Notes: generated by a model from the sequence alone, not told the origin. Shown: positions 11,397 through 22,496, counted from the stretch's first letter. The stretch is DNA of 64,000 bases from Phytophthora colocasiae (GCA_018806915.1 JAGKQI010000049.1:992001-1056000); one strand, 5' to 3'. A program made the numbers and translations.

Positions 11397-11974
11397 CTAC
11401 ACGACCCACTCCGTTGCGTCGCCTAGCAGGATTTCGTCCGTGTCATCGTCAAAATCGTCTTCACCATCGACGCCTCCAATTCGAGTGTCCAGGAGCTGCA
11501 GCGATTGAAGCTTCGGCACGATGTTGTCCGCAGTAGACGACTCAGCACAAATTTCTGTCCCTTTAACGCCATCTATCATACCGGCCTTTACAAAGCCGTT
11601 CTTGATCGTGTCCTGCGATAACATTGTCTAAGCTTTGCTAATCCATTTTGACACCACCTCACGATCGGTGCGCGCAGCTGAAATGATCCATCCTTGCTGT
11701 TGTGCCCGCATAGCTGCTCTCGTAGGTTGTCGATCCAAAACGTTCGCATGTGGGCGCTTAGTGGTGCGTTCCACGCAACATCAGCTGCTTGGCACACTGA
11801 GGTGGCCCCCGGAGTGATTCGCATCAGCACGACGTTTATGTCGGCGGCGTTAGACGTGTTTGAATGAACAGAGAGCAGCTTGTCTCCCTTGACATAAGGA
11901 ATCAGCCGCCCTAAATGCAGAGTTGTGATTGGAGGAGACACCATTGTCTCCCTTGAGTAGACGTCTCCGTTAAC
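11397..11974 (-). pseudogene. C-terminal remnant of pogo-type DDE transposase
   Basis: The minus strand encodes a stretch with TSVCQAADVAWNAPLSAHM followed by FWIDNL, matching the conserved block after the catalytic region in DDE_1/CENP-B/pogo transposases, then a second frame with SQDTIKNGFVKAGMIDG, the usual C-terminal helix. A frameshift and a stop near 11600-11625 separate the two. The N-terminal DNA-binding domain and most of the catalytic core are missing. Confidence 0.7.
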
Positions 11975-11977
11975 TAA

Positions 11978-11996
11978 GGCCGGGTATTCTATCTCG
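11978..11996 (+). repeat. Left terminal inverted repeat of the Harbinger-like element
   Basis: 19 bp, perfect inverted match to 13021-13039, directly preceded by TAA. Confidence 0.9.
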
Positions 11997-12372
11997 TTAG
12001 GATTTAGGCTTGCCAATCAGAGCGCCGCATTACCGCACTCGGCCTAGCCTGAGGTGCGCCTAGTCCCAGCTCAGGCAGGGTCCTACGGGAGGGATGACAC
12101 ACCCTCGAGACTCTCGCGAAAAGTGGACCTCTCCCTTCTCACGACTTGGACCTGTCCCTCTCACGCACATTAGCAAAACAGCATGGCCGCCAAGAAAAAT
12201 GTTATCGCGCAGTTTGTGGAGACATTTCCGCTGGAGGGCTCCGATCAAGATCTTGGCCGGGCCCTTAACGCTTACGGGAGCAAAGAGCTTAGAGCAACGT
12301 GCATGAGGCTTCGCCTCAATCCTCATGCTGATCCGCTGACGAACATATCATCGCCAGCACCAAACACGGGTT

Positions 12373-12891
12373 TCAGATGCCTCTGCGCAGCCCCCAATAA
12401 TTCCAACCAAGGCAAAGGAGCCGCAGGCAACTCAGCATAGCCGCTTTCGGCTTGTGAATGTTTTGTTTGGAGACGTGCTTATTGATCTGGAGGTTAGCCG
12501 ATGATATTATGGCGTCCATCGTATCGTACAGGATAGAGTAGAAGTAAGGATGGCTCACACCAGTTAGACGACGGATGTCGTTGCTCATTCCCCCGGCCAA
12601 GTAGTCCAGCATTAGTTGAAGCTTCAGTTCAGGTAGAACTAGATCACGATGCACCCACGAATGCGGAGAACGATCAAGTGCTGGCAGCACGATCGTCAGA
12701 AGATGGTCAAATGACTCCAGCGACATCCGATAGGTGCGCTCAAACTCAGACTCCCGCAGCAACAGCTCAACCTCTTTCTCCCACTTCATACGCTCTCGAA
12801 CGCAGGCTTCGCTACGTCGGCGCGAGCACAGTATTGCGGCCAAGAGCGCAAGACGACGTATGCGCTTGGCTCGCGGTGATCTTGGGATCAC
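12373..12891 (-). pseudogene. Harbinger-type transposase N-terminal fragment
   Basis: A 172-residue frame lies inside the inverted repeats. It begins with a basic region and continues with a helical segment containing GVSHPYFYSILYDTMDAI, which resembles the helix-turn-helix region before the DDE core of HARBI1-like transposases. The catalytic DDE part is absent; the frame runs into non-homologous sequence and stops. A short plus-strand frame at 12183-12440 (85 residues) overlaps it and may be chance. Confidence 0.65.
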
Positions 12892-13020
12892 GGCAAAGGC
12901 TCGGGGTCTTCTTAAAACTGCCCCTCACAAAAGGGATGTCGCCCACCCCAGCCAAGGTCCGCAAGCGCTCGTCTCTCACACAGCTGCGGCGTGGCGACCA
13001 GCCTAAATCCTAAAGTCTAG

Positions 13021-13039
13021 CGAGATAGAATACCCGGCC
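13021..13039 (-). repeat. Right terminal inverted repeat of the Harbinger-like element
   Basis: 19 bp, perfect inverted match to 11978-11996, directly followed by TAA (13040-13042). Confidence 0.9.
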
Positions 13040-13054
13040 TAAGGGAAGTCGGTA

Positions 13055-14046
13055 GGTGGGAGTGGTAAAAAGTTTGGTGGCGTAAAAAGTGTTTGTTTGG
13101 TAAAAAGTGGACAGGATATTTGAATTGGCCTTTTTACTGAGCAACAAACTCTATTATGTAAGTCTACATGTTTAGTCAAATGTTAACTCTCCATACATAA
13201 TTTGTCATTTAGGAGTTCTTTTGAAGCATTTTTCACTGAAGAAAGAGAAGTGCTTTGAAGCTCCTTCTCTAAGTTAAAAGACTATCCGTTGGCAACGCCA
13301 ACCGGCGTTGGCTTCCATTGCTAATGACAGCGTCGAGATTCGATCAGCCGTCGAGGCAAATCGCAGTCGCACCGCCGTTTTAATTTGGCTGCGCACGCCT
13401 CGACCAAACCAGGTCGCTTGGAGAGCTCGACGTGGCGGAACCTTACAGTACGTGAGGTGGCATCGCTCAACACTTCGTGCATGGCGCAAGGCTTCAGGAC
13501 AATTTCCTGTATGTACATGCATTACAGCAAGGAATCCCTGTCCTGTAACTTTCCTTGCCGGATTGGATGCCGCCCGGATGCAAAGTTGATTAGACTGGCG
13601 GCAGCAGCGAGCGTACACACTGAATTGTCCGGGCGTCGTAATGATCCCGTACCTTGATTGGCTCCATATGGGGCCCAGTAGGCATGCGTCACTAATTCAA
13701 CGTATCTGCTTGTAAAAGTGTATGTGACGAGGTCCATTCGACGACCACGAAATTGTTGCTCGTCACGCGTCTTTGGTGCCGCCGTGCAAGCGTTGGCGCT
13801 TCCTCGTCTTTGACCAGCAATTCCATGTTACCGGCGGGCTGCATCGAATGCGTCTAATTCGCACATGCGTCTCTATTTGCTCTTCTTCTTCTTCTTTCGG
13901 TCTGAATCATTCTAAATGGATCCCTTCGACGTCTAATGAATCTCGGCGTCCGACTTCTGCTTGGTGTGTGTTAAACAAGGAGCCGTTCGCATGTTGAAGC
14001 GACGGCAACTTCAACGAGCCTCCAACAGCCTCAAAGCCGGCCGTTC
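13055..14046. other. Intergenic region, no gene recognised
   Basis: Several short open frames exist on both strands, but none has recognisable protein wording. A repeated GTAAAAAGT word occurs near 13065-13110, and a small hairpin (AACGCC/GGCGTT) lies near 13295-13312. The right part contains the 3' flank of the lysyl-tRNA synthetase gene. Confidence 0.5.
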
Positions 14047-15938
14047 TCACGGCTGCTCGGTCTCCTCCTTGGGCTTCATAGCGGGGAACATGATCACCTC
14101 CTACAACGAAAGAGAGGTCAGATAAGGTGTGGCAACGGATCCGTTGGAGCAGAAAAGCATACCCGGATGTGGGGCTTGCCAGAGAGGAGCATGACCAAAC
14201 GGTCGACTCCAATGCCGAAACCACCCGTGGGTGGTAGACCGTACTCGAGAGCAACGCAAAACTCGTCGTCTTTCTTGTGCGCCTCATTATCACCACGTTG
14301 CTGGTCCAACTGCTGCGCTGCGAAACGTTGGCGTTGATCAAACGGGTCGTTGAGCTCTGTGTAAGCGTTGCAGAGCTCCTTTCCAGCTACAAACAACTCG
14401 AAGCGCTCGGTAACACCCTCCTGTTCGCGATGCGCCTTGGCTAGCGGACTCATACACTTCGGATGGTTGTACAAGAACGTCGGGTTCACGCACTTCGGTT
14501 CAACAAAGTGGCCGATGAGCTTGTCCACGAGGCGAGTGCATGTGTGAGGCTTAGCACATTCCACTTTATGCCTCTTGCACAGCTCCAGTAGTGCTGGGAT
14601 AGAATCTGCGCAAAACCGTAGGATTAAGCACATGCTTGATAGCCTTTTAGTTTACAAGACATACCTGGAGAGTTGACATCGGGCAGCTTCTCGACAAGGC
14701 ATTCCTCTAGCGTTTCAAGGATTGGGAGTCGCTTAAAAGGCGGCGTGAAGTCGATTTCCACCGTCGCAGTCTCATCCTTGGAGCTCTCCGTCACGGAATC
14801 TGCATCATCCATCGGATACTGGATCTTGTACGACCCAGTCACGTCCTTGGCGATACCGGAGATCAGCTCTTCTGCCGTGTCCATGAGTGTATTGTAGTCC
14901 GCATAGGCTTGGTAGAACTCGCAAATAGTGAACTCCGGGTTGTGTGTGGCATCAATGCCTTCGTTTCTGAAAACCTTGCCAATCTCAAAAACGCGGTCGA
15001 AGCCACCAATAATAAGCTGCTTCAAGAAGAGCTCCGGTGCAATACGCAGATACAAGTCCTTGCCGAGTGCTCGCGAATTGGTCACGAACGGCTGCGCTGC
15101 TGCACCGCCTGCAGCCGAGAACAGCATCGGTGTCTCCACCTCGACAAAGCTGCGATCTTCGAGATATCTCCGAATTCCACGCACCACCTTCGCGCGCGTC
15201 TCAAAAATCGGTCGCACGTCCGGGTTTGTCAGCAGATCCAAGTATTTCTTGCGGAAGCGGATTTCCTACCAACAACCAGCATTGATGAGCTTCTAGTCTC
15301 ACAAACGTATTACCAATCTTCTCACTTACCGGTTCCTTGATACCGTACTTGCTGTTTGGGAAGGGCTGGACGCATGGCGCCAGGATCTCCAACTGTCTGG
15401 GGATGATACTCAACTCTCCTTTACCAGACTTGCCCGGAAAACCTTTTACTCCAATGATATCACCTCGACGCAGACTCTCATGAAGCGCTCTAAACTCTTT
15501 CTTCACTTCTTCCTTATCCCCAGTAGCAGCTTCATCTCCACGACCTTCAAAATGCTTCACTTCCGACAGAACTTGCACTGTATGGCCATCACTTTGTAGA
15601 TCCAGAAACACAAGATTCTTGCTAGCATGACGAATAGCAACCACACGTCCTATAGCAATAAAACACATTAATAAAAACAAATGATACTCATTGCAGCATT
15701 GTCACCAACCTGCCAATGCCACATTCTCCTCTGTACAACGAGCTTTCACCTCGAGTCCGTCGAACTTCTGCTGGTATTCCTGTAGCGACATGCTCACAGG
15801 GAAGAAATACGGATACTGCGAGAACTTGGGTACATTCTGGAAGCGCGTCATAGCTTCAGTCCGCGACGTAGACGATGCCGTAGTCGACAGCAGCCTTCGA
15901 GCCGAAGCACCATGGCGCAGCCACACATTCCGCAACAT
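14047..15938 (-). CDS. KARS1: Lysyl-tRNA synthetase, class II, with mitochondrial-type presequence
   Basis: Five exons: 15938-15710, 15649-15330, 15265-14665, 14605-14163, 14100-14047; introns of 57 to 64 nt, phases 1, 0, 1, 0; 548 residues. The OB-fold anticodon-binding domain is N-terminal ([18 protein letters not shown]). Class II motif 1 lies around FVEVETPML, motif 2 is [15 protein letters not shown], and motif 3 is [13 protein letters not shown], followed by the usual lysine-enzyme ending (MFPAMKP). The enzyme charges tRNA-Lys. The first 30 residues are Arg/Ser/Thr-rich without acids, as in mitochondrial presequences, and further in-frame Mets at about 30 and 50 could yield a cytosolic form, so one gene may serve both compartments (inference). 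It is divergent from the potassium channel gene with 114 bp between start codons. Confidence 0.95.
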
Positions 15939-16052
15939 TATTGCATTTGATGCACTGAGGACACCAATATGCTTTCAAAAAGGTTTATGCTTTTCAACAG
16001 TTTATAAAAATGCACAAATCAAACTTCGGATCACTTGTTACAGTAAAGCGCT
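15939..16052. promoter_or_regulatory. Shared upstream region of lysyl-tRNA synthetase and the potassium channel
   Basis: Only 114 bp separate the two divergent start codons, so both promoters and 5' leaders must overlap here. The stretch is AT-rich; no TATA box or other element can be assigned with confidence. Confidence 0.55.
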
Positions 16053-19000
16053 ATGCCGGTCCCTCTTACACCCGAGATGTCTAGAAGGAGCTTAAGGGAG
16101 CGAGGACACCCAGATACAGGGCTTCTGGCTCGGTTTACTCGATTCCATGGTATTCCGAGTCACTATCCTCTGCGGACGCAAGTTCGGATGAAGCTCAAGT
16201 TTTCCAAGTTCGGAACTGCTTGGGAAATCTTCCAGACACTGTTCGCTCTGCTGGTGTCTGCCGGGTACGTGATCCAAACGTACATGCCGCTTGATTCCAG
16301 GATGCCGACGTTCGACACGACGGCATTGGTGGTCTTTGCAGCGGACTATTTCCTGAATTTGTACTGCTGTGAGAATCGATGGCAGTTCATCATCAGTGTC
16401 AATGGAGTCATGGACGCGTTGACCATCTTCCCAGCGCTGGTAGATCAGTTCGGTGAAGGTCACAGCAAGTCTCTGCCGTTCATTCGCTTTGTGAGAGTCA
16501 TGCGCATGCTGAGACTCATCCGAGTTGTACGTGTGGCTGGATCGCAGACGGTCTCGGCTGTTCAGAAACAAGTGTACACCATTATCCTGCTTACCACGTG
16601 CCTTATTTTCGTTGCAGCGGGTATTTTCCACGCCGTCGAATCTGATGAAGGTGCTCAGCCTGACTTGCAGTTCGGAGAAGCTCTTTACTTCATCGTTGTG
16701 ACGATTGCCACCGTTGGTTACGGCGATATCGTTCCTGTCACGTCTGGAGGCCGAGCTGTAGCTTTGGGAGTGATCATCGTGTCCTTCACTATAATTCCCA
16801 CCGAGATCTCGCGACTGACACATCTCATGGCTCTGCAGTCTCACTTCCGGACCACATACCATCCCTCCGTCGGTAAACCACACGTTCTGGTTGTTGGACA
16901 CGTCATGGAGCCTCGTTGTCTGCTAAATTTCTTTCGTGAATTTTACCACCCGGATCGAGCCTTAGGTGCTATGAACGCTTTGACAGGTGCGGCTGGAGTC
17001 CACGACATTGACCCATCAGTAGTGGAGCTGCCTTGTGTGATTGTCGGTCCGAAGGAACCCACAGAGGAAATTATCAATCTCTTGGATCACCCCGTGCTTC
17101 AGAACCGCGTGACGTACATCAAGGGATCTGTCATGAGCGAAGAAGACATGTGCCGAGTTGGTGCCGATGCTGCTCGAGCCTGTTTCGTGCTAGCCTCGAA
17201 AGCGGCAGCGAATACCGAGCAAACGGACGCTGAGACTGTGATGCGTTTACTGGCCATTCGCAATTACAACCCGGATCTGCCTGTATACACGCAAATTGTG
17301 AGCCCCGTCTTCTTAGACTACATCAGTGGAGTGGACGCGGACCAACTTCTGTGCCTAGATCAAATCAAGATCAGTCTGCTCGCTAAGAGCTGTTTGTGTC
17401 CAGGACTAGTGACGCTTATCAGCAATTTGTTCCGGTCGTCATCACTCGTAAACCACCAGATCCTGACCAACTGGGAGCAAGAGTATGCCGAAGGCATGGC
17501 ACTGGAGGTGTACGCTACCACCCTGCCAGCCGTCTTCCACGGACTCAACTTCAGTCAGGCTTGCGAACTCCTCTATAATATCTCGTACGGCGAGGTCATC
17601 TTGCTAGCGGTATACGAGCAGCCAAGCGTGATTGGAACCCCAAAAACGCCAAGGCGTGGCTCAAAAAAGGCCCAAAAGCTTCGAAGGTGCTCGTGGACCC
17701 ACCAAGTGGAACACCCAGCTCAAATGTTGAGTAACCCAGGCAGCTCAGTCATCATGCGGTCTGGGCAGTTAGTCTACGTAATGAGTGAGAGCAAGAAGCT
17801 CACCCTCACTACATCCATTTCGAACGAGTTGAAGGCGTGGCTGGCCAAGGGTAATGTGCTTCCAACGCGGGGCTCAAGAGCGAACTCCATGCCCAATCAT
17901 TCTCCTCCAAAGCAGGTACACTCCCGACAACAAAGTATTGCAGAACCTGAATCGCGGGCGGTTGAAGAGATGCTTCTCGAAGAAACCAAAGACCCAGCAA
18001 CAGGAGAAAGCATTCGTGACCATATTATCGTGGTATCGGACCTTGATATAACCTCGACAGTAGCTTTTGCGCAAATGTTACGCTTAGAACGCCACGTACC
18101 CGGCACCAGCGACTACCATCCGATCATTTTCTTGTCATGGTCATCAGCCAAGAGCGCAACGGCTGCATGTCGTGCACTACGTGAGTTTGAAGACATTTTC
18201 GTCATGTTGGCCACTGGAGACTCAAAGCGGGAGCTGCTTCGCGCAAATATTCTCGATGCCAGTCGCTGTGTCGTTCTTGCGGACAAAGCCAACATCCAGG
18301 ACGTCGATGGTGAGGCTGTTGACAGTCAGACAATCTTCCATTACTTGGCAGTTCTGTCCATCCAGGCAGAGTATGGGATGGACACTACGTCAGGTCTCAT
18401 GCCGATGGTGGAGTTAAATATGCCTCGGACGATGCAGATTCTGGATTCCACACTGAAAAAGCGAACAGCCACTTCGTACCAGCACCGCCAACAACTCGAC
18501 TCCCTTGTGAACGCCACTGCCTCTGTCTCTGTAGTAGTGCCCAGAGATATTTCCAGGGAGAAGGAGCATGGGATTCCAGATGATATCAGTGATTTCAAAC
18601 GTAAATTGGGGAGAAGTGTGGTCAAGAACATCTACTTGCGCGGAGCAGACAACATCATCACGCTTGACCAACAGGTGAAGCTGAGCAAGCGCATTAACTC
18701 CAAGCGGACACTCATCAGACGCGAACTCGAGTCCAGTCGAAGGCACTACTTTGATGTGCGCAGATCCGCCCTGTTGCCTTTCTTCGCGGCAGGCTATGGC
18801 TTCACCGATGACATCTTCGATAACATGCTGTGCCAGAGTTTCTTTACGCCTGGGCTGATCCGGTTGATCTACGAGCTCCTGTTTTCCGAGAATGGCCGTC
18901 CTGCCGCTTTATCCGGGGACGATAAAGTGCTTTCTTCGTGCACTGCGAGCTCCATCGTACAAATTCCTGTTCCTCAGAAGTTCGTGCAAAGAACATTTGG

Positions 19001-19358
19001 CGAACTTTTCCTTCATTTACTCTCCACAAAAGAAATCGTCGCCATCGGACTATATCGTGGCACTGACACCCCGTTTCAATTGCCATACGTAGCCACAGGC
19101 CCAGATAGCGACACAATCTTGGTTGAAGACGACCTGGTGTTTGTTCTTGCACATCCAGACACGCTCAACAGCAGCAAGCACGCTTTCCTGTCGACAAAGC
19201 GAGGTAATTCTCAAACATCAAGCCACAATCACGTTAAAGTCTACGAGAAAGAAAACATTAGCACACCTTCTGCAGTCAATCCTTCACAGATACCTTTGCC
19301 ACTACTAGCAGTTAATTCCAAAGGAACAGCACCGTATCGAGCAAATATCAACAGGTGA
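16053..19358 (+). CDS. Calcium-activated potassium channel, BK/Slo type
   Basis: Intronless frame of 1,101 residues. Six membrane segments are visible: S1 about 58-78, S2 90-106, S3 112-130, S4 with regularly spaced arginines (RFVRVMRMLRLIRVVRVA, about 145-162), S5 174-194 and S6 234-255. The selectivity filter TVGYGD is at 220-225. Two long cytosolic RCK-type Rossmann domains follow, one starting near 275 (HVLVVGHVMEPRCLLNFF) and one near 655 (DHIIVVSDLDITSTVAF), together with the conserved BK alpha region between them. The protein would form a tetrameric plasma-membrane channel gated by voltage and by ligand (calcium or another ion) binding to the RCK ring. Whether it has the calcium bowl cannot be judged by eye. 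It converges with the SCFD2-like gene, with 50 bp between stops. Confidence 0.93.
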   Translation: MPVPLTPEMSRRSLRERGHPDTGLLARFTRFHGIPSHYPLRTQVRMKLKFSKFGTAWEIFQTLFALLVSAGYVIQTYMPLDSRMPTFDTTALVVFAADYFLNLYCCENRWQFIISVNGVMDALTIFPALVDQFGEGHSKSLPFIRFVRVMRMLRLIRVVRVAGSQTVSAVQKQVYTIILLTTCLIFVAAGIFHAVESDEGAQPDLQFGEALYFIVVTIATVGYGDIVPVTSGGRAVALGVIIVSFTIIPTEISRLTHLMALQSHFRTTYHPSVGKPHVLVVGHVMEPRCLLNFFREFYHPDRALGAMNALTGAAGVHDIDPSVVELPCVIVGPKEPTEEIINLLDHPVLQNRVTYIKGSVMSEEDMCRVGADAARACFVLASKAAANTEQTDAETVMRLLAIRNYNPDLPVYTQIVSPVFLDYISGVDADQLLCLDQIKISLLAKSCLCPGLVTLISNLFRSSSLVNHQILTNWEQEYAEGMALEVYATTLPAVFHGLNFSQACELLYNISYGEVILLAVYEQPSVIGTPKTPRRGSKKAQKLRRCSWTHQVEHPAQMLSNPGSSVIMRSGQLVYVMSESKKLTLTTSISNELKAWLAKGNVLPTRGSRANSMPNHSPPKQVHSRQQSIAEPESRAVEEMLLEETKDPATGESIRDHIIVVSDLDITSTVAFAQMLRLERHVPGTSDYHPIIFLSWSSAKSATAACRALREFEDIFVMLATGDSKRELLRANILDASRCVVLADKANIQDVDGEAVDSQTIFHYLAVLSIQAEYGMDTTSGLMPMVELNMPRTMQILDSTLKKRTATSYQHRQQLDSLVNATASVSVVVPRDISREKEHGIPDDISDFKRKLGRSVVKNIYLRGADNIITLDQQVKLSKRINSKRTLIRRELESSRRHYFDVRRSALLPFFAAGYGFTDDIFDNMLCQSFFTPGLIRLIYELLFSENGRPAALSGDDKVLSSCTASSIVQIPVPQKFVQRTFGELFLHLLSTKEIVAIGLYRGTDTPFQLPYVATGPDSDTILVEDDLVFVLAHPDTLNSSKHAFLSTKRGNSQTSSHNHVKVYEKENISTPSAVNPSQIPLPLLAVNSKGTAPYRANINR

Positions 19359-19408
19359 CGGAGAACGAATATTCACACACTTACCACGTATCGTGTTCGT
19401 TCGACCTA

Positions 19409-22392
19409 TTAAAACGTGAACAGCTTCTTCAAAATGACTTCGTTGTTCGTGACTGTCGTTCCACCAAGGATGATTTGATACTTGGTGTTGTCACTCAACG
19501 CATCATGTACTTCTTGAATCTACAGTAAACATCACCTGAGGTCAGTGCTGCTACAGCTTATGGACAAAACAATGATTACCTCTTCAAAAGTGATACCGCC
19601 TACCACAAACACAACCAGAACGTTTGAGTCTCCTAACAACCGGCTACCATTGGTGCCACGTTGGCCAGCATCACTGCCGCCTCCAAAGCCAAATTTGCTG
19701 AAGCCACTCTTAAGAAGGTCAATACCAGCCCGCGTAAGCTGTTCGGAGGCATCAACGATCTGGATACAATCACAAACAGTTTAATAGACGATTAGTAAGG
19801 CTATCGAGGTGATGCAGGTTCCATCTCTACGTAACGCACGTGCTGGATTTCGGAAATAGGAGCCCCTGAAGGATCCACAATCGAACTGCAGAGTTGTGCA
19901 ATCAGTGAACGAGGGGAGTCCTCGGTCGTCACTGTCCCTTGTCCATCGTTGATCTTCGCAAATTGCTGCGCGCAGTCCTATAGTCATTGAGGATAACGGA
20001 TCAGTAAGGATACCAGTTTACAGCACGCAACAGACTCCCGTACCTTCAGAGGAACCATCAAATTTTCCACATAAGTCTCAATAGCGGATTTCGCCTCTAT
20101 CAGTTGAATATCGCCGCTTGAAGCCTCTTTCGGTGCAGTCGGTGAGTTGCTGCCATCATTCCAACCCCAGTCATCGCCATCAGCATCATCATGATCTGCA
20201 GACACTCGTGAAGCTTGTGCTCCGCCCGGACTGAGATAAGAAGACAGCTCGACATAAAGCTCTGGGAGTGCAGATTGCACCGCACGCGGGTTCGCCTTCA
20301 CCGCCTACACAAATTTGTGAGCTACTGTTGTTCTTGCAAGCAAAATTGCACAAGACGTTAATTGCACAAGACGTTACCTGCAACAGGCTCTCCACGAGTG
20401 CTTTCTGTACCATCTGGATCGTGAAGTCTTCCAAAGGTGCACCAGAAGAGAGGGCAAACGCGTTTACGAGAAGCGTTAGTATCTCCTGCAGAGAAAGCAG
20501 CTCTTCGTCTCCGCTCGCTTGCACAGCGGAGACTTGGCGCTGCATAACGTCAGCAAGTTCTGGGAGAATCCAGTCACTTCCTCCTTGCTTTCGCAACTGG
20601 AGTTGGCGCACTGCACGCTCACGGTACAGGTCCCATCGCTTTTGTAATTGGTCCATCCGTTCCAACGCCTCCAGGACTATCACGCCAAGCTCAACCAGTG
20701 AGCTGTACTCCGAATCTGTAGGCTCTCCAGCCTCCAATATTTTGCTGATGCGACGCAGAACAACGTCACGTCCACGAACCTTCTCTCCTGGTCTACGAGT
20801 GACAGCAGCATTTTGAAGTTTTCCTTGCTGAAGGAGCGAGTGCTCCACCGTCTGTAGGCGCTTGTCGAGGTCGCGTAATGCTAGCTTAGCTGGCCTGAAA
20901 GCTAGAGACCGGAACACATTCGATCCGCTGGGAATGGTCGGGTGGCATAAGCTAGCACCGCCCTTCCATTGAATTTGAGAAACAAACGGTGATGGCTGGT
21001 AGGTAGTCTCATCAAATGTTGCAGCAAAGGGGGCCGACATCGACAAGGGTGTTGGCTCACAGCCGTGAAGCGGGAAAATTTCAGTCACATTCGACCGCTT
21101 CTAGAGCAGTACAGATAAAGATTAGAGCAAAATATCTACTCGCAATTGCTAAGTCTACGCACCGTGGCATTATCTTCGGCAGTGTCTTCTCCAGCTGTAG
21201 ATTTCGTCGGCGTCTGAGGCAAAAGAGCAAGGATGCGATCCAAAAGAGAGCTCCCAAACGAGCACGGCGATACCAAATCACTCGTTCTATCACATAAACA
21301 CAGAAGTTAGAAACAGCATCAAGCAATACACCACATCTCCTCTTACCGATCAATAATAATCATCGAAGCGGCCTGCTGACCTTGCAGCATTTGAGGGTTT
21401 GCATCTTCTTGCAATTCATTCAGAATCCGCAGCAAAGTGTGTCCGATCTTGAGCGACGTCGCACCTATTGCAAAAATATGGTCTTTGGCATCCAGTCTCG
21501 CACCGACCATCAACTCTGCTAGTGTGTACGCCAGAAGTCTCATAGATCTTCGAAAAGCACCTGGAATATGCTCCGGGAGCACATCTTTGACGTGCGAGTA
21601 CTTCTTCACCTCTGTCGGGTTGAGCGTCCCACTTCTTGGAGAAGAAGGTGATGCAATTTCCACCTCTTTCGCTTGATGCAGCAGCAACGGAAACGCCGAC
21701 GCACAAGTCGGATGAGACAACACAAACACCGACGGCTCAGGACTAAAAGTCTTGGTTGACAATAACGGAACCACATTAAGTGGCAAGTGAATGACTTGAA
21801 CTCCATTGTGAACAGAAGTCTCCACTGCGTTCGTCTTTGGTTCTTCTTCCCACCCCCACTCCTCATCTTCTCCAGTAGACTGTTCCGTCAATTTCACTCC
21901 ATTTTCAGCCGGAAAACTTGCATTCTTGTCCAAAATCGCAGCAAAATCGTCAAACTTCATGACTTTTGCAGCTCTCGCCCCTGAAGCAACTGCAGCATCC
22001 CCAAACTTCCCAAAATCAAAACACTCATGGGCTCTTTCGGACAAACTGCTGCATATTGTCAATTGGTGGATGACTCCAAGACTCAGAAGCTCATTGAACT
22101 GCTTCTCATAGTCCCATAGGAATCCAGAGAGAAGTAGAACCAAATGGCCAATACTTTGGCCCTCTGACACAAGCAGAAGACGTCGCAACTCCTTAGCAGA
22201 TGAACAAACCAGTAGTTCCTCGGCAGACACGACGTTCTGCACGCCAAAGTCGCGCAGTAACAGCGGCATAGCACCCGCCCAGCGCAGACTCTCAATGCAT
22301 CCAGTCTCGGCAGCTACTACAGCGCCTTGAAGCTGCTCAGCGGCTTGCAGGACGCCGCCCAGGACCTCCTCCGCCAGGTTCACCGCACTCAT
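19409..22392 (-). CDS. SCFD2: SCFD2-like Sec1/Munc18 family protein
   Basis: Seven exons: 22392-21347, 21286-21163, 21100-20378, 20304-20044, 19977-19840, 19759-19580, 19519-19409; introns 61 to 80 nt; 860 residues, all phases consistent. Sec1-family wording includes TSDLVSPCSFGSSLLDRIL and the terminal motif VLVVFVVGGITFEEIQEV, followed by YQIILGGTTVTNNEVILKKL. Sec1/Munc18 proteins bind SNAREs and tethers; the SCFD2 branch is little studied. Two acidic tryptophan motifs (DEEWGWEEE near residue 179 and DDWGWNDG near 675) resemble ligands of the COPI delta subunit. The first ATG giving the conserved N-terminus is at 22392; upstream in-frame codons are GTG only. Confidence 0.88.
20345..20376. 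repeat. 16-bp tandem duplication at an intron donor
   Basis: The word ATTGCACAAGACGTTA occurs twice in direct succession at the start (minus strand) of the third SCFD2-like intron, reaching to the GT donor itself. Confidence 0.85.
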
Positions 22393-22496
22393 CAGATCCA
22401 CTTTCACAAATGATCAAATGACTAAATGATCAAATGATCAAAGGATCAAATGACCAAATCGTATTTTGGACTATTTTAGTGTGCGGCTGGAGAGCT
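22393..22496. promoter_or_regulatory. Divergent promoter region with a 9-bp minisatellite
   Basis: The 104 bp between the SCFD2-like gene and a small membrane protein gene contain about six degenerate copies of CAAATGAT(C/A) at 22405-22456. A CCACTTT word at 22398-22404 fits the oomycete initiator consensus YCAYTYY on the plus strand, about 95 bp before the downstream ATG. The initiator match is short and may be chance. Confidence 0.5.

Larger units (their letters stand above)
11978..13039 (-). mobile_element. PIF/Harbinger-like element with intact ends, nested in the pogo-like TIR
   Basis: Perfect 19-bp terminal inverted repeats (GGCCGGGTATTCTATCTCG) are followed by a further 12-bp subterminal match (AGGATTTAGGCT). 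The 3-bp TAA on each side (11975-11977 and 13040-13042) is the TWA target duplication expected of PIF/Harbinger transposases. Total length is 1,062 bp. It carries only a fragment of a transposase, so it is an internal-deletion derivative. Confidence 0.85.
11283..13052 (-). mobile_element. Internally deleted pogo-like (Tc1/mariner superfamily) element split by a Harbinger-like element
   Basis: The ends are the 15-bp inverted repeats CCGACTTCCCTTAGT (11283-11297) and its reverse complement at the right, of which 13043-13052 plus the TAA at 11975-11977 can be put together across the inserted element. TA dinucleotides flank both ends (11281-11282 and 13053-13054), the target duplication of Tc1/mariner/pogo elements. 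Without the insert the element is only about 705 bp and keeps just the C-terminal half of a transposase on the minus strand. It is therefore non-autonomous. Confidence 0.8.

Noticed and set aside
12060..12440. Second Harbinger protein (Myb-like) in the nested element
   Set aside because: The short frames there lack Myb-type tryptophan spacing and overlap each other on both strands.
13274..13737. Overlapping open frames on both strands between the transposon and the lysyl-tRNA synthetase gene
   Set aside because: No recognisable motif, no consistent splice structure and overlapping frames in several phases; treated as chance.
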